This document shows, piece after piece, positions 26,679-35,766 of a DNA stretch of 54,179 bases. The notes below the pieces were generated by a model that saw only the letters and a program-made list of their open reading frames with translations, was not told the DNA's origin and searched no databases. The DNA is from Rhizonema sp. PD37 (GTDB lineage: Bacteria; Cyanobacteriota; Cyanobacteriia; Cyanobacteriales; Nostocaceae). The DNA is taken from assembly GCA_029379215.1 (NCBI GenBank), contig JAQYWO010000020.1, positions 1-54,179 on the forward strand, given 5' to 3'. The stretch's first letter is position 1; the number at the start of each line of letters is the position of its first letter. Position numbers and translations under genes: made by a program.

Positions 26679-28271
26679 ATGATAACGCAAAAAGTAGAAT
26701 TAGATATTTATATTGGTAAATTTTTAAATAACCGCTACTTAATAAGAGATTTAATCGGTAAAGGCAGTATCAGCAGAGTTTATTTAGCAGAAGATGCTGC
26801 CAAAGGTGGAATGCCGATTGCTATGAAAATTCTGTCGCTGAATCTGCTAGATCAATCAATTTGTCAACGCTTTGTCAAAGAAATTTTTATTGGTGCTCAA
26901 CTAGGTTGGAAAAATAAACATATTGTCCGCGTGTTAAGTTATGGTGTCACTGATGAAAAAAATCCTTACTATGTGATGGAGTATCTTCATGGAAAAAGTC
27001 TCAAAGAGATTATCAAAAATCAGCCTTTAGAAATATCAAATTTTTTAGATTTATGCAAGCAAATTTGCTTAGGTCTACATTGTGCTCATCAAGGTATTAG
27101 TATTAAAGGGGAAAATTCTCCGGTTGTTCATCGTGATATTAAACCAGACAATATTTTTATTACAGAGGATAATAAAAACCGGGAGATTGTCAAGATTCTC
27201 GATTTTGGTATAGCCAAGTTTTTAACAGAGCTTTCTGGAATGAGTCTAATGAACTCTTTTGTTAGTAGTTTGCCTTACTATTCTCCAGAACATCTGGAAG
27301 GACGCAAACTACTAGATATGCGCTCTGATATTTACAGTTTTGGAGTGCTAATGTTTGAAATGCTCACTGGAAAACATCCCTTTCAAACACAAAGTAATTC
27401 TTTTAGTCATTGGTATCAAGCTCATCGATTTGAAACTCCATCTTTATTTGAAGAAATTATTCCCCATGTACAAATTCCGCAGGAAATAAAAAAAATAGTG
27501 ATGAGTTGTTTAGCAAAAGATGTAGACGCTCGTCCTCAGAATTTGAATCAAATATTAGCAGTTTTGGAAAATGTTCAGCAGAAACTGGATAGCACTGCTA
27601 CTGATATAAGCAACTTTCAAGATTCTTCTAAATTACAATTAGTCCCTTTCACTTCATTATCTGAAAAAGCTTGTTTGCAGCAAATATGGCCTCAAAATAA
27701 ACCAATTGCACCAATTTGCTTTCCCAATTTACTATACACTCCTCAAGGAACTATACCAACTTTCTGGGCAATGTTACCTCAGAAAGAAATAGCAAAATTT
27801 TTAGGTAAGACAGATACTACTGAATTTATCTACGCAGAGGATATCTATCCCATGCTGTTATGGATAACAGTGTTATGTGATGAGAAGCTTGATATGACAC
27901 GTTGGCTATCTTATTTTTTAGATATAAAAGAAGAGAGAGGGCAAAACATAGTCAAATATCTAGCAGATATTGGCTACTATCACCTACTTTTATTTGCTTT
28001 AGAAGAACCTACGCATTGCACTCGCGTAATGACTTTAACTCTTTCTGCTGAACAACGCTCCTCACTTGCGAACTGGTTAAAATTAAGCCAAGAACCACAT
28101 AGTAATATTTCCTTTGAAGAAAGTAAAAAAATACTGAAAGCACAATACGAAAAGCTCAAACCAGAAATACTCCATAAGCTAACTACAAATCAAACAAGCC
28201 AAAAACCAAGTATAAAAACTTGGTTAGCTAAATTGTTTTTTAAACTTATAGATAAACCAAAAAGAGTATAA
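26679..28271 (+). CDS. Ser/Thr protein kinase (Hanks type) with cyanobacterial C-terminal domain
   Basis: A 530-aa soluble kinase. The catalytic domain (about 19-290) has the Gly-rich loop IGKGSISRVY, where the third Gly is replaced by Ser. It also has the ATP lysine Lys-50 (IAMKIL), the catalytic loop HRDIKPDN (His-151, Asp-153), DFG at 175-177 and an APE-equivalent SPEHLEG. The C-terminal 200 residues form a second domain beginning near 'IWPQNKPIAPICFPNLLYTP' that I associate with cyanobacterial Ser/Thr kinases, of unknown role. There is no transmembrane helix, unlike PASTA-type kinases. The partner substrate is not evident from its neighbours, a broken methyltransferase and a repeat-rich spacer. 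Confidence 0.92.
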   Translation: MITQKVELDIYIGKFLNNRYLIRDLIGKGSISRVYLAEDAAKGGMPIAMKILSLNLLDQSICQRFVKEIFIGAQLGWKNKHIVRVLSYGVTDEKNPYYVMEYLHGKSLKEIIKNQPLEISNFLDLCKQICLGLHCAHQGISIKGENSPVVHRDIKPDNIFITEDNKNREIVKILDFGIAKFLTELSGMSLMNSFVSSLPYYSPEHLEGRKLLDMRSDIYSFGVLMFEMLTGKHPFQTQSNSFSHWYQAHRFETPSLFEEIIPHVQIPQEIKKIVMSCLAKDVDARPQNLNQILAVLENVQQKLDSTATDISNFQDSSKLQLVPFTSLSEKACLQQIWPQNKPIAPICFPNLLYTPQGTIPTFWAMLPQKEIAKFLGKTDTTEFIYAEDIYPMLLWITVLCDEKLDMTRWLSYFLDIKEERGQNIVKYLADIGYYHLLLFALEEPTHCTRVMTLTLSAEQRSSLANWLKLSQEPHSNISFEESKKILKAQYEKLKPEILHKLTTNQTSQKPSIKTWLAKLFFKLIDKPKRV

Positions 28272-28352
28272 GAACATACATTAAATTTAAAGCTGTGGAG
28301 TATGATTTGGGCGAGCACTACTCCACGCAGCTTATTCAGAAGGCGTGACGGC

Positions 28353-28403
28353 AGCTATGCTGAAGGAACCTACGCTTAAAAACGTGGGATTAAAGCTTGG
28401 ACG
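28353..28403 (+). repeat. 51-nt dispersed repeat, copy 1
   Basis: AGCTATGCTG, a variable middle, then CTTAAAAACGTGG, ATT, AA and GGACG. A second copy with the same start, end and length is at 31347-31397. The two lie on the same strand, about 3 kb apart, flanking tRNA-Asp, gltX and a secreted protein gene. Confidence 0.7.
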
Positions 28404-28443
28404 CAGTATTTCGAGACGCGTAGCGCAAGAAATACATTTTTAT

Positions 28444-28487
28444 TGCAAAGCTCGCCGGACAGAGGATTCTGTCCGGCAGACTTTGCA
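28444..28487. repeat. Palindromic hairpin element
   Basis: Outer arms TGCAAAG (28444-28450) and CTTTGCA (28481-28487) and inner arms GCCGGACAG (28454-28462) and CTGTCCGGC (28469-28477) make a long interrupted stem. It is GC-rich in the centre and lies next to the first copy of the 51-nt repeat. Confidence 0.75.
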
Positions 28488-28679
28488 TTTTGGTGGGCGC
28501 TACTCCCACCCCGCATATGATTTTTAATAATTTTACCTTCTGCCCTCTGCCTTTCTTTGTAATAGGCCTATAGTTGGCAATTGCTGATTGCGTGCGACTT
28601 AAGCTTTGCCATTTTTTATTCCGCGTAGCGGTGCAAGGGCGTTGCTGAATAGAAATTTACATTGCGGGAAATCCGCCTC

Positions 28680-28850
28680 ATGCCCGAACAGATTCGCAAC
28701 GTGCTGCCTCGCCTTTGCGACTTTGTGCGTGAGATTAATTCACAAATTATGCAACGTCGGTACAAGATTCTCCAACAAAAATCAAAAAAATCTGAAGAAA
28801 CCCTTGACAAGATTCAAAAGACTAGTCATACTAAGAAAGTTGCCAGTTGA
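28680..28850 (+). CDS. Small hypothetical protein abutting tRNA-Asp
   Basis: A possible 56-aa protein, MPEQIRNVLPRLCDFVREIN and then a Lys-rich helical tail (QKSKKSEETLDKIQKTSHTKK). It could start at ATG 28680 or a TTG upstream at 28662. The pattern is a plausible helical small protein, but I do not recognise the family and there is no good ribosome site. The stop codon ends at 28850 and the tRNA gene starts at 28851, so an mRNA would run straight into the tRNA. It might be a fragment of a longer gene. Confidence 0.35.
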   Translation: MPEQIRNVLPRLCDFVREINSQIMQRRYKILQQKSKKSEETLDKIQKTSHTKKVAS

Positions 28851-28924
28851 GGGATCGTAGTTCAATTGGTTAGAGCACCGCCCTGTCACGGCGGAAGTTG
28901 CGGGTTCGAGCCCCGTCGATCCCG
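28851..28924 (+). tRNA. tRNA-Asp (anticodon GTC)
   Basis: A 74-nt cloverleaf. Acceptor arms GGGATCG (28851-28857) and CGATCCC (28917-28923) are closed by discriminator G. The anticodon stem-loop reads CCGCC-CTGTCAC-GGCGG with anticodon GTC. The T-arm carries TTCGAGC between GCGGG and CCCGT. The D-arm region AGTTCAATTGGTTAGAGC is normal. CCA is not encoded. This is a standard aspartate tRNA. Confidence 0.96.
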
Positions 28925-29161
28925 TAAAAAAGTTATTAGGTTTTTAGTTGTAAGGCGTTGGCTATCAAGTCGCGCCTAAAAATCTAAGCAAGATGTTGGA
29001 TGCGTTATGAAGGGGAGAATCTACTGTGGTAGATTCCTTAATAGTAAAAACTTCCAAATTTGTCAGTGGAAGAAATCTAAAAACGAGAATCCACAACTAT
29101 CAAGTACTCCGCAACTTCTGTGGGGTCTATCCAAAATCTAAAATCTAAAATCCAAAGTAGA

Positions 29162-30604
29162 ATGACTGTTAAAGTCCGTATTGCTCCTAGTCCAACTGGA
29201 AATTTACACATTGGTACAGCTAGGACAGCTGTATTTAATTGGCTATTTGCTCATCACCACGGTGGCAAATTTATATTGAGAATCGAAGACACAGACTTGG
29301 AGCGATCTCGTCCCGAATATACGGAAAACATCTTGCAGGGACTCCGTTGGTTGGGATTGCATTGGGATGAAGGGCCATTGTTCCAAAGCAAACGTTTAGA
29401 ACTTTATCAAGCAGCAGTACAAACGCTCGTAGACAAAAAACTTGCCTATCGCTGCTATACGACGACAGAAGAACTAGACGCGCTACGAGAAGCACAAAGC
29501 GCAAAAGGTGAAGCTCCACGCTATGACAATCGTCACCGCGATTTAACACCAGATCAAGAAGCTGCGTATCAATCTGAAGGACGCAGCTTTGTGATTCGCT
29601 TCAAAATTGATGATGGGCGAGAAATCGTCTGGAACGACTTAGTGCGGGAGAAGATGATTTGGCGAGGGAGAGATTTAGGTGGTGATATGGTAATCGCCCG
29701 CGCTGCACTAGATAGTATTGGTCAACCTCTGTACAATTTTGCAGTAGTGGTTGATGACATAGAGATGCAGATAACTCACGTGATCCGGGGAGAAGATCAT
29801 ATAGCTAACACCGCTAAACAAATTCTGCTGTATGAAGCACTAGAGTCAAAGGTGCCAGAGTTTGCTCATACGCCCTTGATATTAAATCAGGAGGGACGTA
29901 AACTTTCTAAGCGGGATGGGGTAACTTCTATTTCCGACTTTCAGCATATGGGCTTTGTTTCCGAAGCTTTGGTAAACTATATGACATTGTTGGGTTGGTC
30001 GCCTCCAGACTCAACTCAAGAAATTTTTACTTTGGAAGAAGCAGCTCAAAAGTTTAGCTTTGAGCGCGTTAACAAAGCAGGTGCAAAGTTTGACTGGGCT
30101 AAGTTGGATTGGTTAAACAGTCAGTACCTCCACGGAATGGAAGTACAAAAGCTGACGGATTTAATCATTCCTTACTGGGAAGAAGCTGGGTATCAATTTA
30201 ACGGAGGACGCGATCGCGCTTGGTTGGAGCAACTCGTGGTTTTAATTCAGCCCAGTCTAACTCGTTTGAAAGATGCCGTAGAGCAGAGTCAATTATTTTT
30301 TGCTGAAGCAGTTGGATTTAGCGATGAGGCAAATACACAATTGCAGCAACAAGGTTCTGCCGAGACTCTCAAAGCAATTCTCAGAGTCGGGGAAAATCAT
30401 CAGCAACTGAGCGAAACGACGATTCAAGACATGATTAAACAAGTCATCAAAGAGCAAAATGTCAAAAAAGGCTTAGTTATGCGATCGCTACGTGCAGCGT
30501 TGACTGGAGATATGCATGGTCCTGATTTGATTCAAACTTGGTTATTGCTCAGTAAAATTAGTTTGGACAAATCACGTTTGCTTAAAGCAAGCACAGTTGT
30601 GTAA
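29162..30604 (+). CDS. gltX: Glutamyl-tRNA synthetase
   Basis: Charges tRNA-Glu, and in cyanobacteria also tRNA-Gln, which is then amidated; Glu-tRNA is also the entry to tetrapyrrole synthesis. Counting from the ATG at 29162 the protein is 480 aa, the usual length. The class I signatures are clear: [10 protein letters not shown] at residues 9-18 and KLSKRDG at 247-253. An upstream in-frame ATG at 29120 would add [14 protein letters not shown], which is low-complexity and unlike the family, so it is rejected. It lies downstream of tRNA-Asp by 237 nt, without obvious linkage. Confidence 0.97.
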   Translation: MTVKVRIAPSPTGNLHIGTARTAVFNWLFAHHHGGKFILRIEDTDLERSRPEYTENILQGLRWLGLHWDEGPLFQSKRLELYQAAVQTLVDKKLAYRCYTTTEELDALREAQSAKGEAPRYDNRHRDLTPDQEAAYQSEGRSFVIRFKIDDGREIVWNDLVREKMIWRGRDLGGDMVIARAALDSIGQPLYNFAVVVDDIEMQITHVIRGEDHIANTAKQILLYEALESKVPEFAHTPLILNQEGRKLSKRDGVTSISDFQHMGFVSEALVNYMTLLGWSPPDSTQEIFTLEEAAQKFSFERVNKAGAKFDWAKLDWLNSQYLHGMEVQKLTDLIIPYWEEAGYQFNGGRDRAWLEQLVVLIQPSLTRLKDAVEQSQLFFAEAVGFSDEANTQLQQQGSAETLKAILRVGENHQQLSETTIQDMIKQVIKEQNVKKGLVMRSLRAALTGDMHGPDLIQTWLLLSKISLDKSRLLKASTVV

Positions 30605-30645
30605 GATTCTCATTCCTTGTTGTCGCACGATTGATAATTACTGTA

Positions 30646-30695
30646 GAGACGCGACATATGTATTACAAAACATACAGTTAGAACACGCGCGTCTC
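30646..30695. repeat. GAGACGCG / CGCGTCTC inverted repeat
   Basis: Arms GAGACGCG (30646-30653) and CGCGTCTC (30688-30695) around 34 nt. The GAGACGCG motif belongs to a dispersed repeat style common in filamentous cyanobacteria; the hairpin might also end gltX transcription. Confidence 0.55.
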
Positions 30696-30838
30696 TCACA
30701 AATAAATTTTCTTCCATCAACTCAAAACCCTTAGAGTATTGGGCTCAGACTACTGTACATAGTTAAATACCCTCAGCTTGGGAACTTATTATGTAAAATT
30801 AGTGTCATTGAAAGCACTGAGAAAGTAATGTAGTCAGA

Positions 30839-31342
30839 ATGCCGACAAAAGTGGTAAACTCAGGGATAAGATTATCATTATTGATAGTAACGCTAGCGAT
30901 CGCATCAGTAACTAATGACACAGCACAGGCTCAGAAGATACCCTCACTTATGCTTTTTGGAGATGTTTCCATTGGAAATGGGTTTTCTCCAGACCCCCTG
31001 ACAGTTCGCGGTATGAGTGGTGGTAATGTAACTGGAAAGCAGATTGCTGGTAGATCTGAAACTCCTACAGGACCATGTGTCGGATTTTTTGATGAGAAAC
31101 CAGACCACACTTTAGTACTAACTAGCAAATTTGGTTACTTGAGTCTGGTAGTGAAAAGTCCAGATGATGCGACTCTAATTGTAATTGGTCCTGGCGGTAC
31201 TTGGTGCAATGATGATCTTCAAGGGAAAAATCCAGGAATTGTTGGTGAATGGCTTCCTGGGACTTACAAAATTTGGGTCGGTTCATATAAAAAAGAGCGG
31301 TATTTCCCATATAGCCTAGAAATTACGAAAGCAAAGTGGTAA
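30839..31342 (+). CDS. Secreted protein with a PPC-like C-terminal domain
   Basis: A 167-aa protein with a Sec signal peptide (hydrophobic 11-27, probable cleavage after AQA at 31). The mature part holds 'LTVRGMSGGNVTGKQIAGRS' and then a beta-sandwich-like segment, DHTLVLTSKFGYLSLVVKSP with GTWCNDDLQGKNPG and GTYKIWVGSY. This pattern recalls pre-peptidase C-terminal-like domains in cyanobacterial exported proteins. Two cysteines (in TGPCVG and TWCNDD) may form a disulfide. Function unknown; it acts in the periplasm or outside. It stands alone. Confidence 0.75.
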   Translation: MPTKVVNSGIRLSLLIVTLAIASVTNDTAQAQKIPSLMLFGDVSIGNGFSPDPLTVRGMSGGNVTGKQIAGRSETPTGPCVGFFDEKPDHTLVLTSKFGYLSLVVKSPDDATLIVIGPGGTWCNDDLQGKNPGIVGEWLPGTYKIWVGSYKKERYFPYSLEITKAKW

Positions 31343-32018
31343 TTTGAGCTATGCTGCTATGCTCTGACACTTAAAAACGTGGATTGAAACTAGGACGTCT
31401 TGTATAAGAAAGATATCGCCCACCCATAAGCACCCCTCACTGTCACAATCGGTTTTTTTCTTATTTTGATTCACGATCAAGGCGGCAATTTATACCAATA
31501 CTCACAAATTCCGCATGGCGACGACCAATCCCAAATCTTCAAACGTCCGAAATTCGGAATGTCACACTTTAGGGTGTGGAATGTCGGATATAGCGGATCT
31601 CAACACAAATTGTTCCCGAAGTACACTCATTTTTTATTGATACCTCTTACATAGCAGTATAACTGCCTTTGTTTGTAATATCCAAAATACTGGTATGACT
31701 AAATGTAAAACATGAGACTCGTTATGTATGTACAAGGGTTGTTCAAAGAATCTTCCCCCTCTGCCAAAGGTTAAGAAAAATGGATTTTTGCCAGAAGTCC
31801 AATCATTAGGTATAGTCCAAGGGAGCAAAATTAAGTTAAATTTAATTAAGATTCTTAATGATGTTTTGGTTTGCCGACGCTAGAAATAGTTAGTCAGACT
31901 CTCTTGGTCACACATTTAGATAAAAAATGCAGTTATAGACATCGATTTAAAGGCTCTGTACGAGGCTGGTACTGCAACTGAATCGATTTATCGTATATGC
32001 ATCTAGAGGTAAAATAAA
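31343..32018. other. 676-nt spacer upstream of ftsH
   Basis: It starts with the 51-nt repeat copy and continues with AT-rich sequence. ACACTTTAGGGTGT near 31564 is a minor hairpin. Small open frames here look random. The ftsH promoter is presumably in the last 150 nt, but no motif is clear. Confidence 0.45.
31347..31397 (+). repeat. 51-nt dispersed repeat, copy 2
   Basis: Second copy of the element at 28353-28403, same length and ends: AGCTATGCTG, then CTTAAAAACGTGG, ATTGAAAC and GGACG. It begins five bases after the stop of the secreted protein gene. Confidence 0.7.
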
Positions 32019-33905
32019 ATGAAATTCTCCTGGAAAGTCCTACTACTTTGGACATTGCCAGCTTTGGTAATTGGCTTTTTCTTTTGGCAAGGAGCATTCG
32101 CTAATGTCCCATCAGACATGAGTAAGAATGCTGCCAATACTCGGATGACCTACGGTCGCTTTCTAGAATATTTAGATGCCGACCGAGTCACCAGTGTGGA
32201 TCTTTATGAAGGCGGTAGGACAGCAATTGTGCAAGCCGTTGATCGCGACCTCGACAACCGCGTACAACGAGTACGGGTGGATTTACCTATTAACGCTCCC
32301 GAGCTGATTAGCAAGCTAAAAGAAAAAGGAGTGAGTTTTGATGCCCATCCCATGCGGAACGATGGAGCAATCTGGGGACTCTTAGGCAACCTGATTTTCC
32401 CGATATTACTGATTACCGGACTGTTCTTTTTGTTCCGTCGTTCTAGTAATCTTCCAGGTGGTCCCGGTCAAGCGATGAACTTTGGCAAATCCAAAGCACG
32501 CTTCCAGATGGAGGCAAAAACTGGAGTGAAATTTGACGACGTAGCAGGTATTGAAGAAGCGAAAGAAGAGCTACAAGAAGTTGTCACCTTCCTGAAACAG
32601 CCAGAAAAGTTTACCGCAGTTGGCGCACGTATTCCTAAAGGAGTGTTACTAATTGGACCTCCAGGAACCGGGAAAACTTTGCTAGCAAAAGCGATCGCCG
32701 GCGAAGCTGGTGTACCCTTCTTCAGCATCTCTGGTTCGGAATTTGTGGAAATGTTTGTCGGTGTCGGTGCATCCCGCGTGCGCGACCTCTTTAAGAAAGC
32801 TAAAGACAACGCTCCATGCATCATCTTCATTGATGAAATTGATGCTGTTGGTAGACAAAGAGGTGCTGGCATTGGCGGCGGTAATGATGAAAGGGAACAA
32901 ACCCTCAACCAACTGCTCACCGAAATGGACGGTTTTGAGGGCAACACTGGTATCATTATTATTGCCGCTACCAACCGTCCCGACGTCTTAGACGCAGCAT
33001 TACTACGTCCTGGCCGTTTCGACAGACAAATCATGGTAGATGCACCAGACATCAAAGGACGTCTGGAAATTCTCAAAGTCCATGCCCGCAACAAGAAACT
33101 CGACAAGAGCGTTTCCTTGGACGCGATCGCCCGTCGCACCCCTGGTTTTACAGGAGCCGACTTAGCCAACCTGCTGAACGAAGCCGCGATTTTGACAGCG
33201 CGTCGGCGCAAAGAAGCAATCACCCTAACAGAAATTGATGACGCTGTAGATCGGGTGGTAGCTGGTATGGAAGGAACTCCCTTAGTTGATAGCAAAAGCA
33301 AGCGCTTGATTGCCTATCACGAAGTTGGACACGCTTTAATAGGTACACTTGTCAAAGAACACGATCCTGTACAGAAAGTGACCTTGATTCCACGAGGACA
33401 AGCTCAGGGTTTGACTTGGTTTATGCCAGATGAAGATCAAGGATTAATTTCTCGTTCTCAGTTGAAAGCAAGAATCACAGGTGCTTTAGGTGGTCGTGCT
33501 GCGGAAGATATCATCTTCGGAAATGCGGAAGTCACTACAGGTGCTGGTAACGACTTGCAACAGGTGACTAACATGGCACGCCAAATGGTAACCCGGTTTG
33601 GGATGTCTAATTTAGGTCCCCTGTCCTTAGAAAGTCAGACAGGAGAAGTGTTCTTAGGTCGTGATTGGATGACGCGCTCTGAATATTCAGAGTCGATCGC
33701 CGCTCGGATTGATTCCCAAGTCCGTACTATTGTGGAAGAATGCTACGATACAGCAAAGCGGATTATGCGTGAAAATCGTTCCGTAATGGATCGTTTGGTA
33801 GATCTGCTTGTTGAGAAAGAAAGCATTGATGGTAACGAATTCCGTCAGATTGTTGCTGAGTACACAGATGTGCCAGAAAAGCAACAATACGTTCCTCAGT
33901 TGTAA
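32019..33905 (+). CDS. ftsH: ATP-dependent zinc metalloprotease FtsH (FtsH2 type)
   Basis: Membrane-anchored AAA+ protease, 628 aa. It begins with a transmembrane helix ([20 protein letters not shown]), then a lumenal or periplasmic segment, then a second helix near residues 118-140. The AAA domain has Walker A GPPGTGKT at 213-220 and Walker [12 protein letters not shown]. The protease domain has the zinc motif HEVGH at 434-438. By overall sequence it matches the Synechocystis FtsH2 (Slr0228) type, which pairs with FtsH3 to degrade damaged D1 protein in photosystem II repair. The start and full length are as in that protein. No neighbours in the operon. Confidence 0.96.
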   Translation: MKFSWKVLLLWTLPALVIGFFFWQGAFANVPSDMSKNAANTRMTYGRFLEYLDADRVTSVDLYEGGRTAIVQAVDRDLDNRVQRVRVDLPINAPELISKLKEKGVSFDAHPMRNDGAIWGLLGNLIFPILLITGLFFLFRRSSNLPGGPGQAMNFGKSKARFQMEAKTGVKFDDVAGIEEAKEELQEVVTFLKQPEKFTAVGARIPKGVLLIGPPGTGKTLLAKAIAGEAGVPFFSISGSEFVEMFVGVGASRVRDLFKKAKDNAPCIIFIDEIDAVGRQRGAGIGGGNDEREQTLNQLLTEMDGFEGNTGIIIIAATNRPDVLDAALLRPGRFDRQIMVDAPDIKGRLEILKVHARNKKLDKSVSLDAIARRTPGFTGADLANLLNEAAILTARRRKEAITLTEIDDAVDRVVAGMEGTPLVDSKSKRLIAYHEVGHALIGTLVKEHDPVQKVTLIPRGQAQGLTWFMPDEDQGLISRSQLKARITGALGGRAAEDIIFGNAEVTTGAGNDLQQVTNMARQMVTRFGMSNLGPLSLESQTGEVFLGRDWMTRSEYSESIAARIDSQVRTIVEECYDTAKRIMRENRSVMDRLVDLLVEKESIDGNEFRQIVAEYTDVPEKQQYVPQL

Positions 33906-33966
33906 TCGGTAAATTTTGTTCTTGCCTGTTATTTGTCAGTAGTATAACGTTTCAGCCTTTTGGTTC

Positions 33967-33998
33967 GTAGTTGCGCTTTAGCGCTAAAGCGCAACTAC
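33967..33998. terminator. 32-nt perfect palindrome between ftsH and the TA pair
   Basis: GTAGTTGCGCTTTAGC (33967-33982) is followed directly by its exact reverse complement (33983-33998), giving a loop-less perfect palindrome. It lies between the convergent ftsH and ParE-like genes and could end both transcripts. The core GTTGCGCTTTAGCGC is a dispersed repeat motif in Nostoc-like genomes. Confidence 0.75.
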
Positions 33999-34010
33999 AA
34001 ACGATAGACT

Positions 34011-34343
34011 TTACAACTCTTCATCGAATTCAGTGAGTATATCTGCTAAATCTCTGGCTCCATGAAATACTCTAAGAATCTCAACGGTGGTATCCTGAAT
34101 GCGATAGAAAATCAGATAATCCTTGAAATTCTTAATGCGCCATTGTCGGACTTCGCCTAATCTCAATACCACCAACTGCGTCACCTTTCCCATGCTGGGA
34201 GTCTTTGCCAACTGGGTAAACGTTGCTTCCGCCGCATCAAGGAACTTTACAGCTGCATCTGCATTGCCATTGACCAAAATATAATTTGCCTGTTGTCGCA
34301 AATCTTGTGTCGCCCGATCTTTAACAATCAACCGATAATTCAC
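34011..34343 (-). CDS. RelE/ParE-type toxin
   Basis: A 110-aa protein of the RelE/ParE fold: 'YRLIVKDRATQDLRQQANYI' at the N-terminus (the entry helix pair), then LRLGEVRQWRIKNFKDYLIFYRI and VEILRVFHGARDLADIL, the final strand with its helix. ParE toxins poison gyrase and RelE cuts mRNA on the ribosome; which applies is not decided by sequence. It overlaps the upstream antitoxin gene by 4 nt (ATGA), the usual type II toxin-antitoxin operon. The antitoxin would bind and neutralise it and repress the operon. Confidence 0.88.
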   Translation of the reverse strand: MNYRLIVKDRATQDLRQQANYILVNGNADAAVKFLDAAEATFTQLAKTPSMGKVTQLVVLRLGEVRQWRIKNFKDYLIFYRIQDTTVEILRVFHGARDLADILTEFDEEL

Positions 34344-34600
34344 GCGTCGTCCGTTGTTCCTAAATTATTCTGACTCAAGACTGATTCCCGCAAATTTTGC
34401 CAATAGTCTGGTGTCACTTCCTGAGAAGCGGAATCGATTCCTTCGCGTAATAGCGCCTCTAACTTATCTTGTGCCTTGCGTTTTTGATCTTGCTGCACCA
34501 AATCCAAGAAATATTCGCCGATGTTACTGTAAGCACCTGCCGTCACCTGGGCTTCAACATAAACGCGTACCTCATCGGGTAAAACAATGTTGATATTCAT
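34340..34600 (-). CDS. ParD-like antitoxin
   Basis: An 86-aa protein with an N-terminal ribbon-helix-helix pattern (MNINIVLPDEVRVYVEAQV, then GAYSNIGEYFLDLVQQDQ) and a C-terminal acidic tail that should wrap the toxin. It is the first gene of the two-gene operon, with a 4-nt overlap to the toxin. It is expected to form a dimer that binds the operon promoter upstream of 34600. Length and order match ParD/ParE modules. Confidence 0.87.
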   Translation of the reverse strand: MNINIVLPDEVRVYVEAQVTAGAYSNIGEYFLDLVQQDQKRKAQDKLEALLREGIDSASQEVTPDYWQNLRESVLSQNNLGTTDDA

Positions 34601-34680
34601 TGGTTTTTAACCATAACTATGTCTATTTTAGAGTTTGAAGATAACAGGTAAGTACCTGTGCAAAATTAAGTTCATACTTA

Positions 34681-35412
34681 TTAATCAGCAATTTGAATTT
34701 CATCAAGTTGAGCGATCGCCACATCCGCACCTCGAACATTTTCTGGCTTGTTTATCCAGGTAATACCAATGCAACCTGCGGCTTTGGCGTTGCGTGCCAT
34801 TTGCATATCACCCACAGAATCTCCTACCATCAGTGTGGCTTCAGGTTCTACGCCCAATGACTCGCAAGCTTGCAAAAATAAAATTGGATCTGGTTTACTC
34901 GGCCCTTCATCGACACCCATAAGTAATTGAAAGTAATCATTTAACTTATGATGGTTGACAAAAGCACGTACTTCTGATGTTGTAGCAGCAGAAAGAATAC
35001 CAATTTTCAATCCTGCTTGCGAAAGGTTTCTGAGGACTTCCACACTACCAACATATAAAGGTGCAGGAGCAGTACCAATGTATTTGTCCGCATCTGCCAA
35101 AGCTTGACGGGCGATCGCTAACGACTCAAACCACCCCCGTCCACTTTCCGCAACATATGCTGCTATTGCGACTTCTGTTTCACGACGACTCGCGACTGCG
35201 ATTAATCCCGCAGGATCGAGAGTTTTGCCATTAACCCCAAACGCCATTAACAGTGGTTCCCCAGTTCCCGGAATTTGAGCGTCTACTATCCGTGCGCTTT
35301 TTTGGGCAAGAGATCGCAAATAACCTTCTGAATCTTCCAAGGTGCCGTTTTTATCAAACAAAATCGCTTGAATATTAGAAAAGCTGACATTTCTACACTT
35401 AATAGTTACCAA
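34681..35412 (-). CDS. HAD-superfamily phosphatase-like protein with a DKN motif
   Basis: A 243-aa HAD protein of the phosphoglycolate-phosphatase shape. The start is TTG 35412, with GAGGAG seven bases upstream (35418-35423 on the minus strand), giving MVTIKCRNVSFSNIQAILFD. Motif I reads FDKNGTL: nucleophile Asp-20 is kept but the usual second Asp is Asn-22. Motif IV (VGDSVGDMQMA) is intact, as is a cap region between them. The Asn could reduce general-acid activity, as the Thr at this position does in P-type ATPases. Substrate unknown. It runs in the same direction as the ParDE-like operon but is not part of it. Confidence 0.82.
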   Translation of the reverse strand: MVTIKCRNVSFSNIQAILFDKNGTLEDSEGYLRSLAQKSARIVDAQIPGTGEPLLMAFGVNGKTLDPAGLIAVASRRETEVAIAAYVAESGRGWFESLAIARQALADADKYIGTAPAPLYVGSVEVLRNLSQAGLKIGILSAATTSEVRAFVNHHKLNDYFQLLMGVDEGPSKPDPILFLQACESLGVEPEATLMVGDSVGDMQMARNAKAAGCIGITWINKPENVRGADVAIAQLDEIQIAD

Positions 35413-35766
35413 AAAATATCTCCTCAGTTGTTTCAGAACAAGAGTTCACTTTCCGCAAATTAAATCGAAGAGTGCAAATAATAGGCAAACGCTTAGAGTG
35501 AACTAGTAACGCCAAAAAATATTCGGATTTCTCCAAATGGATGTGAACTTTCCTCAGCTTATCTAAAATCACCCCTGTTGAACCTAAAAATATTTTATGT
35601 ATTTTTTAATACTTTAATTAGTAACAAACTTAATGAAACCTCAATGGCTGAGGTTAAAGAAAAGAAACGATGTCCGGACGGATAGAGTTGAAAGCGGTAA
35701 TAGGTTAAAATATATGGGGTATTAAGTAGTATCCCTGAGAACTGTAAAAAAATATTAAAAGCAAAT
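35413..35766. other. 354-nt divergent promoter region
   Basis: Spacer between the HAD gene and the large helicase gene, so it should carry both promoters. AT-rich; no clear operator or RNA is seen. Confidence 0.4.

Larger units (their letters stand above)
28272..28679. other. Repeat-rich spacer after the kinase
   Basis: A 408-nt spacer that holds the 51-nt repeat copy, the palindromic hairpin above and other GC-rich fragments such as GAGACGCGTAGCGC. Short open frames in it follow the repeats and show no protein-like character. Confidence 0.5.

Noticed and set aside
31376..31390. GGATTGAAAC, like the 3' end of a CRISPR repeat
   Set aside because: Only one occurrence with no spacing pattern; it belongs to the 51-nt dispersed repeat. 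No CRISPR array is present in the window.
32468..33301. Long antisense open frame (277 aa) inside ftsH
   Set aside because: It lies fully opposite the conserved ftsH AAA domain, has Ser/Pro-rich low-quality sequence and no ribosome site; a shadow of ftsH codon use.
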